Shown here: piece after piece, positions 11,701 through 22,425 of the stretch
Numbering within the stretch: position 1 is the stretch's first letter
How the letters are laid out: each line of letters begins with the position of its first letter
Assembly (NCBI GenBank): GCA_025738555.1
Contig: JAOVFP010000023.1
Location: 62,001 to 126,000, forward strand
DNA: 64,000 bases
From: Cyathus striatus
Taxonomy: Eukaryota; Basidiomycota; Agaricomycetes; Agaricales; Nidulariaceae
Direction: 5' to 3'
The notes under the pieces: generated by a model
What the model was told of the DNA's origin: nothing
Database searches by the model: none
The model's input: the letters and a program-made list of their open reading frames with translations, nothing else
Position numbers and translations under genes: made by a program

Positions 11701-12791
11701 TTATATATAATTGTCTAATGGTTATCTCGCTATTGGTGGCTTTGCGTTAAGTATTCATAATTGTTGCATAATTGCATAGACCTGTACGAAGTCGGTGAAA
11801 CTTGCGGAACAATTGTGTCGCATTTTAGTGAGGAGACTTGTGCAAATGAAATACAAATGACAAGAATATTTTTCTATGTCAGACAATCTTCTGCCATAGT
11901 TTTTAGCTCTAATTGTGCGGGCGTCGTTTTTGTGCAGCAGAAGTTAGATGCTCGGACTTGTTGCGGAGTTTGATACGTTTATACAACTTTCTTGTGCCCC
12001 ACTAGTATAGGTACGGACATTTTACCGTGATCTTTCGAAGTCCGGTAGCCACTTCTGCACGAGGATCGGTAATTGCGATCAATTAGTTATTCCTCTTCAA
12101 GTTGAAGTTCAATTCAATGCCTACAGCTAGGGTTACGAACAAGTTACGAATTCAGGTTGAGGACAAACGGACATGCCGCCCGACACGTAAGTAACTTTGC
12201 GGCTCGGACTAGAGAGTATGCAAATTCGTGGCAAGGATCCGTATAGCGTGAGACAGATGCAACGTAACACCCTAACGAATTTCAGTTGTGCTCAGCACGA
12301 GCTTGGGTGTTCCGGGTGCTATTTATAGATCACGTTTTTTAACGCTTTGACCAATGAGACATTTCTCAGCATACCGAGCGAACCGGAGTTGCAACAACAG
12401 AGCAGAGTATCAAGAGGGTATCGATTTATCACTGCACTTGAAGGCACGAGAGCCTTACTACTACTAGAAGTAAATCGCTAGTGAATGACAAAGGAGGTAT
12501 CTATGGCACTTTGTAAAAGGTAAAGTAGTGTCAAAAGTAATAATAAAAGTAGAGGAACATCTAAGGTAGGAGGGGAAGGGGGGAAGAGTACGTGTTTTTG
12601 TTAGATGGAACAGTGTGTATAGTGAGACAGTTGGATTTTTGCGCCAAGTCAAGGAAGGCCTAGAGGAAGTGTCGAAAGCGAGAGCGTGCAAAGCGAACGG
12701 TAGAGGTGGACGGGAGCGGAGTAGAAGTGGACTGAGGTTTAGACGGGGGCGGTCGTGACGGGGCGTAGTGAAGAGTATTGAGGAAGCATAA
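8756..12791. other. gene-poor stretch, about 4 kb
   Basis: The first kilobase is the promoter and leader side of the Ras-type gene; the complementary strand is pyrimidine rich, including a CTCCTT repeat near 9290. The rest is AT-rich with stops in all frames. ORFs of 60-90 codons (for example 9285-9551 +, 10353-10604 -, 10914-11126 +) show no family resemblance and no spliceable continuation that I could find. Two short hairpin-forming sequences lie at 11518-11541 and 11637-11649. No transposon ends or tRNA were seen. Confidence 0.4.
9289..9310. repeat. CTCCTT microsatellite
   Basis: About three copies of CTCCTT sit inside a longer pyrimidine-rich tract upstream of the minus-strand Ras-type gene. 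Confidence 0.7.
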
Positions 12792-13112
12792 CTAATCCCG
12801 GCGAGAAAGCTCTGCCTGGGTGAGGTCCAGCATGAAGGTGGTTTTGAAGTTCTTTGGAGGCTCGATGAGCTTAACCGTCTTCTGTGATGACGTTGGTTTA
12901 AGGGCGGTAGAAATGGTGGGGAAAGGCCTGAGGGCGCGAGATGTGGGGAAAGAGGTGTTTCTCTTTGTGGCCATTCGCTGGGTGGCAGGTCTCTGGGCAG
13001 AGGGGTCTGCGAGAGGAGAGGAGACAAGGGGTCGAGAAAAGGCGAGAGTGGCTGGAGAAGGAAGGAGGTCAGGATTAAGATTGAGTGGGGGGATAAGAGA
13101 AAGCGTACACAT
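12792..13112 (-). CDS. small hypothetical protein, 106 codons
   Basis: This is a single open frame on the minus strand starting MCTLSLIPPLNLNPDLLP and ending TTFMLDLTQAELSRRD. It is rich in Pro, Ser and Thr in the first half and basic in the middle (MATKRNTSFPTSRALRPF). A second in-frame ATG (residue 47) could be the true start. TATAAA lies on the same strand at 13219-13224, about 107 nt upstream of the first ATG, and supports transcription in this direction. I recognise no family. A longer overlapping ORF in another frame (12464-13027) is Pro/Ser/Arg rich and looks like a composition artefact. Whether this is translated is uncertain. Confidence 0.3.
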   Translation of the reverse strand: MCTLSLIPPLNLNPDLLPSPATLAFSRPLVSSPLADPSAQRPATQRMATKRNTSFPTSRALRPFPTISTALKPTSSQKTVKLIEPPKNFKTTFMLDLTQAELSRRD

Positions 13113-15181
13113 TGGACGAGGTTAAGCGGAGGATAAGAAATACAAGAATTAGACGATGGGACGCGCGCTGATTGGAGAAAGGACTCAAAGTGCGAGGAGA
13201 GAGAAATGACTGGGCTGATTTATAGCAAGGTCGCGTTGGGGGCAACACTTATTTCTATCGTTTGGGGAACTCACCCTTCAATTGGGGTTCTATTCAGCCG
13301 GCATCATTTCGGCCCACTCTCCGTCTCTGCCTCCCACGCAGTTCCTCAATATTTCAATATTCCATATTCCATATTTATGTAAATGTTCAATAGACTTTCC
13401 TTTCTACTCTCTACAACTACTCAGATCAACTCAGATACTCAAGTACTCAAGTACCCACTCTCTCCTTTACCTTCCCTCCCCTCGCCTTTTCTGCTCTCTC
13501 CTACTGCACCCATTGGCTTACACGTCTTATTTTACTCAACCTGCGGGAATCCGCAGTTAGACCACTCCCTGTCCTTGACTTTCACCACCACCCCGCTTTT
13601 CGCGGTCCCATCCACTGCATACCGCACCTATCCAGTAACCTCATATCTATTCCATCACTGTGGTGGTCTCGAGCCTTCCATTCATCTTGCTGCTCTTAAT
13701 CGCCATAAACTCAAACTGGCCACATTCCAGTATAGTGGCCCTTTGGTCTGCGTTCTCAGACAGCCCCACTCGTGAGGGCGCTGCAGCATACTTAATCCGC
13801 TTCCTTCTCTTGGCCTTCCCCAATCATTCGCGCCAATCTGTCTTTGGACACTCTACACGACAATCGCGCGTCCAGGGCATCTAAAAATACTCTCCACTAA
13901 CCCGTCACTTGCACCGGAGGGCTGTGTCTTGGCATCCTGCACCTAACTTCCGTAGTTCTTCTCCTTACACGAAGTTTAAAATGGCTTGCCTCTTCATCTA
14001 TTTATTCTATCTTTTGCTTGGCATATATCTGTCTGGAATACACGCTGCAGCAGCCGTGAGTCCAGGAACTGTCCCCATTATGGAATAGGCAGTTACGGCT
14101 TAAAATGTCTAGATAAATACCTTACACAGGCAGATTTCACATTATTTGGGAGGAGAGATATCGATTTACTTCGATATCTGATAAAGCTGACCAACGAGAA
14201 ATCGTGCTTTGTTACATGCATCTTTTGTACGGCCTGTCAGCCCCCCCTAATTGAACAGAGGACAATCTCACGGTGGCATCTATTGCACATGGATGAACGC
14301 CGTAGTCGCACCTTAACTTTTAAAAGCTAGTGTTTTTAGTGTCTTGTTCCTCGGAGTTGTGTACTTTTCGGATGTACAACATCATTATTTGAGTACAAAA
14401 TACGGCGCAGTTGATTGGGGTACTCATTCTTGTATTAGGCAAGTTGTTCTTGCAGGTCTGGGAACCCTTCGAGCACGAATGTTTCAGCTTGTGGTGTGGT
14501 TTATATACTATGTGTATGTGTCAGTGTTTGAGAAATGCTATTTGGAACAATACGTATATATCGACAAATATAATAGTTTACAACGCAATGATACCCAGGG
14601 ATGTGGAAATATACCAAGAAATGGTTGGGAGAGGAGGCCGGTAAGAGATTGGGTAGAGCATTAGCGTAATACCATAAAGATAGTGCTGGCCTTGATTGAC
14701 AGGGTCGCCTAAAGGATCTATGCGAGAGATGACGGTACAATGATGCAGAAATGCAATAGGGGAAAGTTTGATGCCCAAAATAATTGAAGTGGTGCTGAGA
14801 ATGCAAATGGATGTCTATGAGTGGAGAGAGACGAATATAGACTGTGCAAACCCTGCCATACGATTAGCAGGAATAAGGGAGATGGTGGCAACTGGCCGTA
14901 TTCGATATAAGCCATGTAATCCCTGTCGAATGAAATGCAAAGCAGGTCGAGAGTTATTCCTGCTGTCAATACTCCGCTAGTCTTGGTAAGAACCGCTAGG
15001 GAGGTTTATAGTACAGAATCCTGTGAAAAAAAGTCCGATAAAGACGGTGATATGAATCCTGGTCGAACAATCCAGCCACGACGGCTGAACGGACAACGCA
15101 TGGTTAAAGCAAGAGAGCGAGCAATTCGAACATCAGGTGGTACGCCGTCAGCAAGTCATACGTGCAGTTCGGTGCATGCAA
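13113..15181. other. no firm gene; 3' side of the yippee gene
   Basis: 13219-13224 holds a minus-strand TATAAA box. 13300-13900 is pyrimidine rich on the + strand, with overlapping Ser/Pro/Leu ORFs that look like composition artefacts. At 13981 a short + ORF begins MACLFIYLFYLLLGIYLSG, resembling a signal peptide, followed by a GTGAGT donor, but I could not find a convincing second exon. 14340-15180 is probably 3' flank of the yippee gene. Confidence 0.4.
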
Positions 15182-15690
15182 TTATTGTACATCGACGAGC
15201 AGATTTCGCTCGAGGATGTACTTGCCTTCCTTGTACCTTTGTGAAGGTTCATATGCTTTGTCCTAATGTCAATAAAGGGATGAGAGGGCGGACAAAGAAC
15301 AGAACAAAGAAGGGAGGCGTACGTATTTCCAGCCTAACGTAGTGCTACACTTGACGCAATAGATGTCACGAACGGTGTGGTTACCAGTCGTCATGGGACG
15401 GTCATTCGGCTCTCCTTCAATAACATTTACCCTGAAGAACAAGAATGAGAGAGATGCAAGTGTGAACTGAGGCACGCGGCTCACACTCCATCGAACAGAT
15501 AAGCTCTACCATGTTGACCATTGAAGGCCTGTTTACAAGGTTGTAAGCTCAGAGGATCCTAGGAAAGGCGTCGGGGGGATTTGGGTCTTACGCGGGACAT
15601 CATTGAATGAATGGTGGCAAGGTGTGTTCTGCAGGTCGAGCAGCCGTAAATGCGCTCCCCAGAGAGGTATCGACGATAGCTCATGCCCAT
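15182..15690 (-). CDS. Yippee/Moh1 family zinc-binding protein
   Basis: Four exons (15592-15690, 15485-15528, 15323-15431, 15182-15262) sum to 333 nt, giving 110 residues. The protein starts MGMSYRRYLSGERIYGCSTC and contains both halves of the yippee zinc site: CSTC near residue 17 and CVKC near residue 74. In between are the family blocks MSRAFNGQHGRAYLFDGVVNV and EGEPNDRPMTTGNHTVRDIY. It ends TTLGWKYDKAYEPSQRYKEG..LVDVQ. This is the full length of fungal Moh1/yippee proteins. Yippee proteins are small nuclear or cytoplasmic zinc proteins; yeast Moh1 is linked to the GID ubiquitin ligase system, and the role here is inferred only from family. Because each exon is under 110 nt, the gene does not show as a long ORF. 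Confidence 0.94.
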
Positions 15691-16798
15691 GATTGGGGAT
15701 CTGGAAAGCTTAAAGAGGAAGGGGTTGGGTCAAGGGCACGGAGAGAAAGGTGAGTGGGGTGAAGATGACGAATCGGAAGAGTACCGGGCGGACGGAGGCA
15801 AGAGGGATGTAAGAGGAGCAAACAGAAGAGAGAGTATAGAACTTAGAAGTCTTATATATGTGTTGGGAGGATGTGTGAAAGAGGAGAGAAAGCGAGATCT
15901 GGAGGGGACTGGGTATGCTTTAATCGGTACTGTCAGTCCATAACCGAGATATTTCCATAAATGACTCTCTCCGCCCAGTTTCACCTGCTCTTCCATCCTC
16001 TGCCTCGCTGCTGCCATGCTTATCGTCCTCGCTGATACCATCTGCTCTCAGGTACCCTGAATACTCCCACTCGCTATCTACCACCTGAATTTCGCCACCG
16101 GTGTGACCCACTCCACCAAAAGGCTATAGATGCCCCCACGAACCCAGAGTCACCGATCTCCATAATATGCTGTGCATAACAACGCTCTATCCCCGTGCTC
16201 GCGTTCTTCTAACACCACACTCTACTCTACTTTCTCTCTGTTATCGCAGCACGAGTGTTCCACATTCTCCGAGTGAGGCTGCTCATGTGCTGGCTCGTGC
16301 TTATGCATTATGGGACGATGTACGTGCCGAACGAGGGAAGGGATAATTTTGTAGTTCCGAGATTGTTTAAATCGTAATGATGTCAATAGTTTGTTACATG
16401 ATTGTAGCTCTCCATTTTTAGAGGAAACAAGGTGACAAGTTAAATTGTAGCCTTAGCTTCACGCTGTGATGATTATGCTTGAATAATGATACGATCCAGG
16501 TGGATAGATGAAACTAAGTAACTTGGTACAAGTATAATAATATAGGCGCTGCATGGATGGCACGTGTTTGTATGCATTACATAATCAGGCGACGGTGTGT
16601 CTCCGAAGTGAACGTTTGAACCCCGGGCAACTTCCATATATCCTCCTCCAAGGTCCAGTTCTCGGTAATATTCCCTTTCTTTCTTTTTCTTCCTCTCTGT
16701 TCTAACCTCGACATGTACAACCCAGTCGTCAGGACTCTCTTCTTTTTCACTTTCCAATCCTTGACGACCCCTTCGTACCGTACGCTCATACCTTCTCC
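15691..16798. other. divergent intergenic space between yippee and ULP1
   Basis: This contains the promoter side of the yippee gene (-) and of ULP1 (+). The stretch 15730-16041, read on the minus strand, is Ser/Pro/Leu rich from pyrimidine-rich DNA. A minus-strand ORF at 16473-16916 overlaps the first ULP1 exon and is very Arg/Glu/Lys rich, the usual shadow of a pyrimidine-rich leader. No independent gene is supported. Confidence 0.45.
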
Positions 16799-19140
16799 AT
16801 GAACTCCAGAAAGCGGCACGCGCCAGAACCTCTTCCTCCGTCACGCGTTGCAAAACTTCCTCGAACTGCAGCTCAAAACCCTTCGCATTCATCTCAACCA
16901 GATAGTCTTGGCTCACGTTGGTTTGGTCTGGGGAAAGAAGCCATTCATCTCACCGTCGAGACTGCGAAGAGAGTCGTAACCAGTCCGTCCTCAGCTCTTC
17001 CTACATGCTTCTCCATGTCTAACTCTATGCAGCTTTCTCTGCAAGTCGATTTAATCCTGAGAAAATGCAATTTGGTCCTACGTTCACTAACGCCTCCACG
17101 ATGCCGTCTACCCAAGATCACGCTTCATCAAGGTCACAATCGCAGTCATTGCCCTCAGATACCCTAGGAACAGACAATGGAAGTGATGTCGCGACTGAAC
17201 CAGAGTCTTCTCAAGGATCCAACTCACCGCGCACACTAACACCAACTCCCGCGCGGTTGAATCACGTCCCCTTGCCTTCTCCCCCTCCCTCGGATACATC
17301 AATCTCCAGATCGCCTTCGAAAAGACATTCTCTGTTAAAAAGTGCACCAACAGATACCCAACGTGTGGAAATGGATGATATACCAGGCCCAAGTACTTCA
17401 ACCTCCTGGCGTACGGAGTCCTCCCCACTTCTTACAAGGGACGGGACATCAGAAAATCTCGTTCCAAAGTTCAACGACCTCAAAATCACTCAGAGGTTGA
17501 GTGAGGTTGACTTCAAATGGCCCACTGACTATACTCCGCATCCTCAGTTGGACGAAGCACTAGCACGGACACACGTACAAGTCCACAAGCCCCGTAAGCA
17601 GAAACCAATTAAGAATAGAGAACATATTTTCTCGAAAGTGGTATGTTGTACGCTTTAGACAAGGGGAGATTCGGTGCGCTTAGCGACATCACAGCATAAA
17701 GCAAAAGTTGTGGAGGAAAGAATGAAAGTTCGTGTAGAATTGCTGAAGCGTTTGCTTGAGACCAAACGTCTACAAGGTATATATGCGCCTTTTTTTGGTA
17801 GTGTAATTGCTTACATTCGATGTAGGCTATGCTGGCTCTCTGGTGGAGCTTGAAGGTGAGTTGTCACATACCCATTCGGTATTACTTGTTTGCTAACGCT
17901 CGCCCTAGGTTGGGTGTCCTATGCAAAGAAGTTAGAAGGCATCGGCGGATTACAACCAGCCCTAAGCCCAAGTGCGGAGCCTTCTGGGGTTGGTTATGTT
18001 TTCTTCAGCTCAAAAAGCAGATACTTATCATGTAACAGGACTTCGCCACTGACTTCCTGAGACGTGCACTCCACAGAGCTCAAAGGACTCTGAAGTCGTA
18101 AGTATTGATAACTCCAATCATCGAGCTGTAGCTGACCGCAGTGCTATAGGCCAGTTGCAAAACCTTATACGCCAAGTCTTGATCTACTCCACACCAGGCT
18201 TCGTGGTAGGGATCGCGAGATTGACAACAAACTCCGTCCACCTCGACCAACGCTTCCTGAGAAGCTTCCTCCTCAAGACGAATCTCTCGTTTCGACACTG
18301 CTGAAGCAACGTGGTGTTGTGTCGAAATTCGATCGAGAGCAAGTCACCGACCAGGATATATATCGTTTACGACCTGGACAATGGCTTAACGACGAAATCA
18401 TTAATTTTTATGGCGCGATGATCCTTGCACGCTCAGAAGCCAGTAAGGAGAACCCGGGGGCAGATGTAAAGAGTAATGTTAGAAGGCAGCCTCTGAATGT
18501 TCATTATTTCAGCACATTCTTCTGGACAAAGTTGACAAGGGATGGGTATGATAAAGGACGGTTAGCCAAGTGGACCAAGAAGGTTGGGTTTAAGTGTAAT
18601 CTATTTCAGTATCTTAACTTACATGAGTTACAGGTTGACATTTTCAGCAAGGATGCCATTCTTATACCAGTAAACCATAACAACGCTCATTGGACGGCGG
18701 CTTCGATAAATTTCAAGGATAAGCGAATAGAGTCGTTTGACAGCATGGGAATGGCAAAGGAAGTTGTTTTCAAAGTGAGCACATCCATGTTACTAGACTG
18801 ATTCTGACTTATATTACGTAAAGCATCTACGTGCATATGTGGACGCGGAACACAGAAATAAAAAAAAGAAACCGTTTGACTTCTCTGGCTGGGAAAACTA
18901 CGCACCGGACGTATGTTATCGCTATCTACACTCTGTAGGACTTTGTTCATGCGTAACATCTTTCAGGATACGACCCCACAGCAAGAGAACGGGTATGACT
19001 GCGGTGTATTTACGTGCCAGTTTCTAGAACATCTCTCGAGAGGTGAAGAAGACTTCGTTTTTACCCAGAAGGACATGCCATATTTACGAAAGCGAATGAT
19101 TTGGGAAATTGGCAATGCAAAACTCCGTGATGATTATTAG
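16799..19140 (+). CDS. ULP1: ULP1-type SUMO protease (C48 cysteine peptidase)
   Basis: The long N-terminal half is Ser/Pro rich and basic (MNSRKRHAPEPLPPSRVAKL). A coiled, charged middle carries VEERMKVRVELLKRL and DFATDFLRRALHRAQRTL. The C-terminal C48 catalytic domain begins around DREQVTDQDIYRLRPGQWLNDEIINFYG. Catalytic residues are visible: His in NHNNAHWTAA, Asp in ESFDSMG, the oxyanion Gln in TPQQENGYDCG and Cys in YDCGVF. The enzyme matures SUMO and removes it from targets, typically at the nuclear pore. Introns include 17641-17694, 18583-18633 (51 nt, in frame, stop-free) and two just before and after the exon carrying HLRAYVDAEHR. The ATG at 16799 is the first in frame. The gene ends 153 nt from the stop of BET1, tail to tail. 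Confidence 0.93.
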
Positions 19141-19293
19141 TGTTGCTTTTCTATATGCTTTGTGGCTCGTCGTATAGTGTTGTATATCATAATGTGTATT
19201 AAATACATGGCCCATAGTGAAAAATCGGAGCCTTGGGGTATTTTGGCATGACATGGAAATGGTAATGAAATATGCACAGGAAAAGGAGAAACG

Positions 19294-19878
19294 TCATCGT
19301 CGAAACCACCATACGACAATGAAAAACCAAAAGACGATAATAAGAAAGACAATGTACCACAACCACCGACAGCCTTGACGTTCAGCCATATTGTTCATGC
19401 GTCGGAAGGTGCCTGACAGGATGTCGCCTGTCTCTGCAAATGCATCGTTCTGGTCGCACAAGGTTGCAGGTTAGTGGCCGCATTCTAGTGTCAAATAGTG
19501 GAAATGCATACCATATGACTAAGTTGCACTGTTGATTCTTTAACTTCTTTTCCTATTCCAATGGTAATCTGCAGTACCAAAGTTGAATACCGCAGCACGG
19601 TAGTGAGAAACAGAGCGCTCACGTCCTTGAGTATCTTTACTTTGGCACTAAGACCTTCTAGTGCTTCATCATTTTGACCTTCTAGGTCATCTGCATAGCG
19701 TTGACCCGATGAGTGATAACCATGCTCGTTAAATGGCGTTGAGCGTCCGGAGGCGGGAGGTGTAGACCCAAGTAGCGCGGACCGGTCTCGCAATGCTGGG
19801 GCTCTGATTCTGCGGTAAAGATATTTGTATTTGAGTTATGTATATGAGACATATACTGGTAGCGTACCGTTGAGACAT
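19294..19878 (-). CDS. BET1: BET1-type Qc-SNARE (ER-Golgi transport)
   Basis: The protein starts MSQRIRAPALRDRSALLG, followed by a Pro/Ser linker and the SNARE helix: EGQNDEALEGLSAKVKILKD, ITIGIGKEVKESTVQLSHM, NDAFAETGDILSGTFRRMN. A C-terminal membrane anchor runs from about LWYIVFLIIVFWFFIVVWWF to the stop at 19294-19296. This is the domain order and size of Bet1, which acts with Sed5, Bos1 and Sec22 in ER-to-Golgi fusion; Sft1 is the nearest alternative. The first exon is only 11 nt of coding sequence (MSQ plus two bases), and the intron at 19569-19622 is 54 nt, in frame and stop-free. The start at 19878 gives the usual Bet1 N-terminus. Confidence 0.9.
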
Positions 19879-20256
19879 TGTATGTGGTATGTATTCGAGG
19901 AGTCTATCCCTTCGTCGTGCGTCGTGGCATGAAGTAAGTTGTATTTTATCTCCTTTGAACTCCGAACCTTGATTTCCTTACAAGGCAGATTTCGATCGGA
20001 AGTGTAGCCAAAGTAAAGCAGATCTTCCTGCTACCTTCCTGGACAACATACAACTACTTACATATTATTACGGATAAACTATGGTACGTGAATGACAGTG
20101 TACATATAATGACATGCAAGTCTTTATGCAAGGGTATGGAACTACTACTACTTAATGCCAAGCGCCGGCCAGCGACACTGGAAACAAGCCCAATCGGGGC
20201 GACATACTAGTATGGTACAAGTCGAAATAATGAATGCAAAAATGTGCGCAGGGAAA
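19879..20256. other. intergenic, no gene seen
   Basis: This is the 5' flank of BET1 and the 3' flank of the UPF0658-type gene, both on the minus strand. Nothing coding was recognised. Confidence 0.5.
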
Positions 20257-21914
20257 TTACGTGATGCTCATGCGATTTAATGTTGCGCTTGCTTTTCGAC
20301 CATGCGTTGTCCCACCACCGTTTACTACGAATGGAATACCCGAAGTCAGCACTAGTAAGGCGACGATAGCAAAAGTAACTTACAGGTCTTCTTTAGACCT
20401 TTTCCGAAATTTCTTAGCACGAATACAGAATAGAGGAAGGTTATAAACAACAACACAATGGCAATAGCCGCTAGTTGATATGGCGGTGGTTAGCTTGCGT
20501 CGCCATAGTAAAAGAGATGAAAATAGCCCACAGAAGACGGTCAAGGACTTCCAGATATGTTCGAACTCTGTGTTGATTTTTAGCAGTACTTTAACTGACT
20601 ATGGTGATACCTGTGAGCCTGATAATAAGCTGCGCAATACTAGACTTACCTTATAGATAAAATAGATCATAGCCCCAATACAGCCTGCCATGAAAGTTAA
20701 CATCATGCCCTTGTGTTCATGACGAGACGCAAGATGCCCCTCTACAAGAAGGACAAGAGAAAGTGGAAGAGCGGCACATGTCACATAAAACTCCCAGTCA
20801 TTTTTGTTCAAGACAAGCCATATAAACTGCACAGAAAACCCAACCCAGAAGAATATATCGAACTTGATGAGACATTGATATACTTGATAATCGCCATACA
20901 TTTTTCTGATCCTGCGGTCGGCACCAAGAAATTTGTATACTTTCCAGCCGAATTCATTGTATATTTTCCATCCAAGGCCAATGTAGGCGACTTCCGCCAC
21001 CGAAATCACTATAGGTATAATGATGGTGAGGATGTTGATGGTCCCTGTTGCAGCAGAGGCGGTGGCTGACACGGCTTCCTGAATCTCTTTGATTTGGATG
21101 ACAGCATAAATTAGAAAAAGAGCATTGAAGATACTAGGGAGGTTTATCAGTGGGGTACGAATATAGATCCAACATGTCAGGTACGCACGTCAGAGCAAGA
21201 AACTGTAAAGTATTTCGCGCATACACTGCATCGAGTGCCATGGCGAATTGGAACACGCTAAACATTGAAGGTTAAATATGCCAGGCTGTGCAAGTGGTTG
21301 CATGGACTTACTGAGCAAAAGCAAAAATCCCAAGGTATACGGGCATTCGTTGCACAGCTATTTTGTCTGCATTTCCCTCTAGTGAGGATTCGGTAGTTGC
21401 ATCGGACAATTCTTTTATCCGTATATAAAGCTCTCCCTCTATAGCTAGGTCGACAGTTGTCTCCAGGAGGACGGTCAACACATATAGACGACATGCAATT
21501 GACTCTGGAAGAATCTAGTAGGATAATTAGACAAATAGTTTAGGGCGCGGATGCACAAAGTACAACGACCTTTTGCCATATACTACGAGAATCATTTGCA
21601 GCAGATTTAGTAAGGAGAGGGGGGGGATACATGGCATGTGAGGTATCGTGGGTTTCGTCTGACTGCTTGGAGGAGTAGTGCTCGTTGGGAGTATTTGCGT
21701 ATAATTGGCTTTGACGATCGAGGGGATAGTACGGGAGGTTGGTGTCGATGGCAAGGGCGTGGGCGCATGGGTCTGGGGAAAAGGACGAGGAATATTCGTC
21801 TATGATATCCTCGTAGGGGGCCTTGGGGATGAGATCGGCAGAGGATGCATGGGTCGGAGGCTGTCGGTAGGAAGGCTGACGGAAGGGGGGATAGTGAAGA
21901 GACTGAGCCGACAT
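20257..21914 (-). CDS. multi-pass membrane protein, UPF0658 (Golgi) type
   Basis: A hydrophilic N-terminal region (MSAQSLHYPPFRQPSYRQP) rich in Tyr, Pro and Ser precedes WQKILPESIACRLYVLTVLLE. The membrane part follows: VYLGIFAFAQVFQFAMALDAVYARNT, FNALFLIYAVIQI, IVISVAEVAYIGLGWKIYNEFGWKVYK, GADRRIRKMYGDYQVYQCLIKFD, and further hydrophobic segments. The tail is FVLRNFGKGLKK and then LNRMSIT. The order and the GADxxxRxMYxxYQ and FNFGKGLK-like motifs fit the fungal UPF0658 Golgi membrane family (S. pombe C1952.10c type), whose function is unknown. Six or more introns are needed. The last two (ending at about 20440 and 20316) were placed by motif continuity and are less certain. An ATG at 21980 is an alternative start. 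Confidence 0.72.
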
Positions 21915-22425
21915 ATCGGCTAAGAGAAAGTGAGACGGGGAAATGGTTGTACCTGCGGGGAAATGATAAATGAAGGACACGAAGAAAAGAGGCAGAAAGA
22001 GTGTGGTCGACGCCAGTCAACGTCCAGAGCAGAACTGAGAAATTGACAGTGAGACTGCTTACCGTGAGCCTGCGGCGAAGCCCCCCCGTGTTTGGTTCTG
22101 CTTCCCATTAACTTTGGCGTGCCAAGAGCGGAGGCAATTTATTAATCAACAGACGGAAGCAACTATTCGATATCTTCAAGTCCTATTTAACACTCGTCTG
22201 TGACGTCTATCAGTCTCACCGCCACCATCCCCGTCTCCCTTTGCTTTGCTTTGCATCCTGTCCTGCGCTGCACTGCTGATACACCTGCCATATCTGGCTT
22301 TAAACTCTCCGATTGTTCCAAAAATAGTTCGGTTGTCATGTGTAATGCTATTTATATCCTCTTAATCTACTATTAGCTTGCATACCACTCCACAACAATC
22401 ATCCCCACGTATAACAACAATTGCA
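21915..22425. other. intergenic, leader of the UPF0658-type gene
   Basis: A probable 5' UTR intron (GTACAA..CTCTTAG, just upstream of the ATG at 21914) is visible. The rest separates two minus-strand genes and shows no further coding. Confidence 0.4.

Noticed and set aside
12464..13027. Minus-strand ORF of 187 codons, Ser/Pro/Arg rich
   Set aside because: No family resemblance. It overlaps the 106-codon frame; long Ser/Pro ORFs are common in pyrimidine-rich DNA.
14935..15342. Plus-strand ORF of 135 codons
   Set aside because: It is antisense to the yippee exons and their 3' flank.
16473..16916. Minus-strand ORF of 147 codons rich in Arg, Glu and Lys
   Set aside because: It overlaps the first exon and pyrimidine-rich leader of ULP1; the composition is that of an antisense shadow.
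17641..17658. An 18-nt GT..AG intron in ULP1 (GTATGT..TTTAG), followed by good coding sequence
   Set aside because: The same donor with the acceptor at 17694 gives a 54-nt intron of normal size, keeps the same frame and is far more likely.
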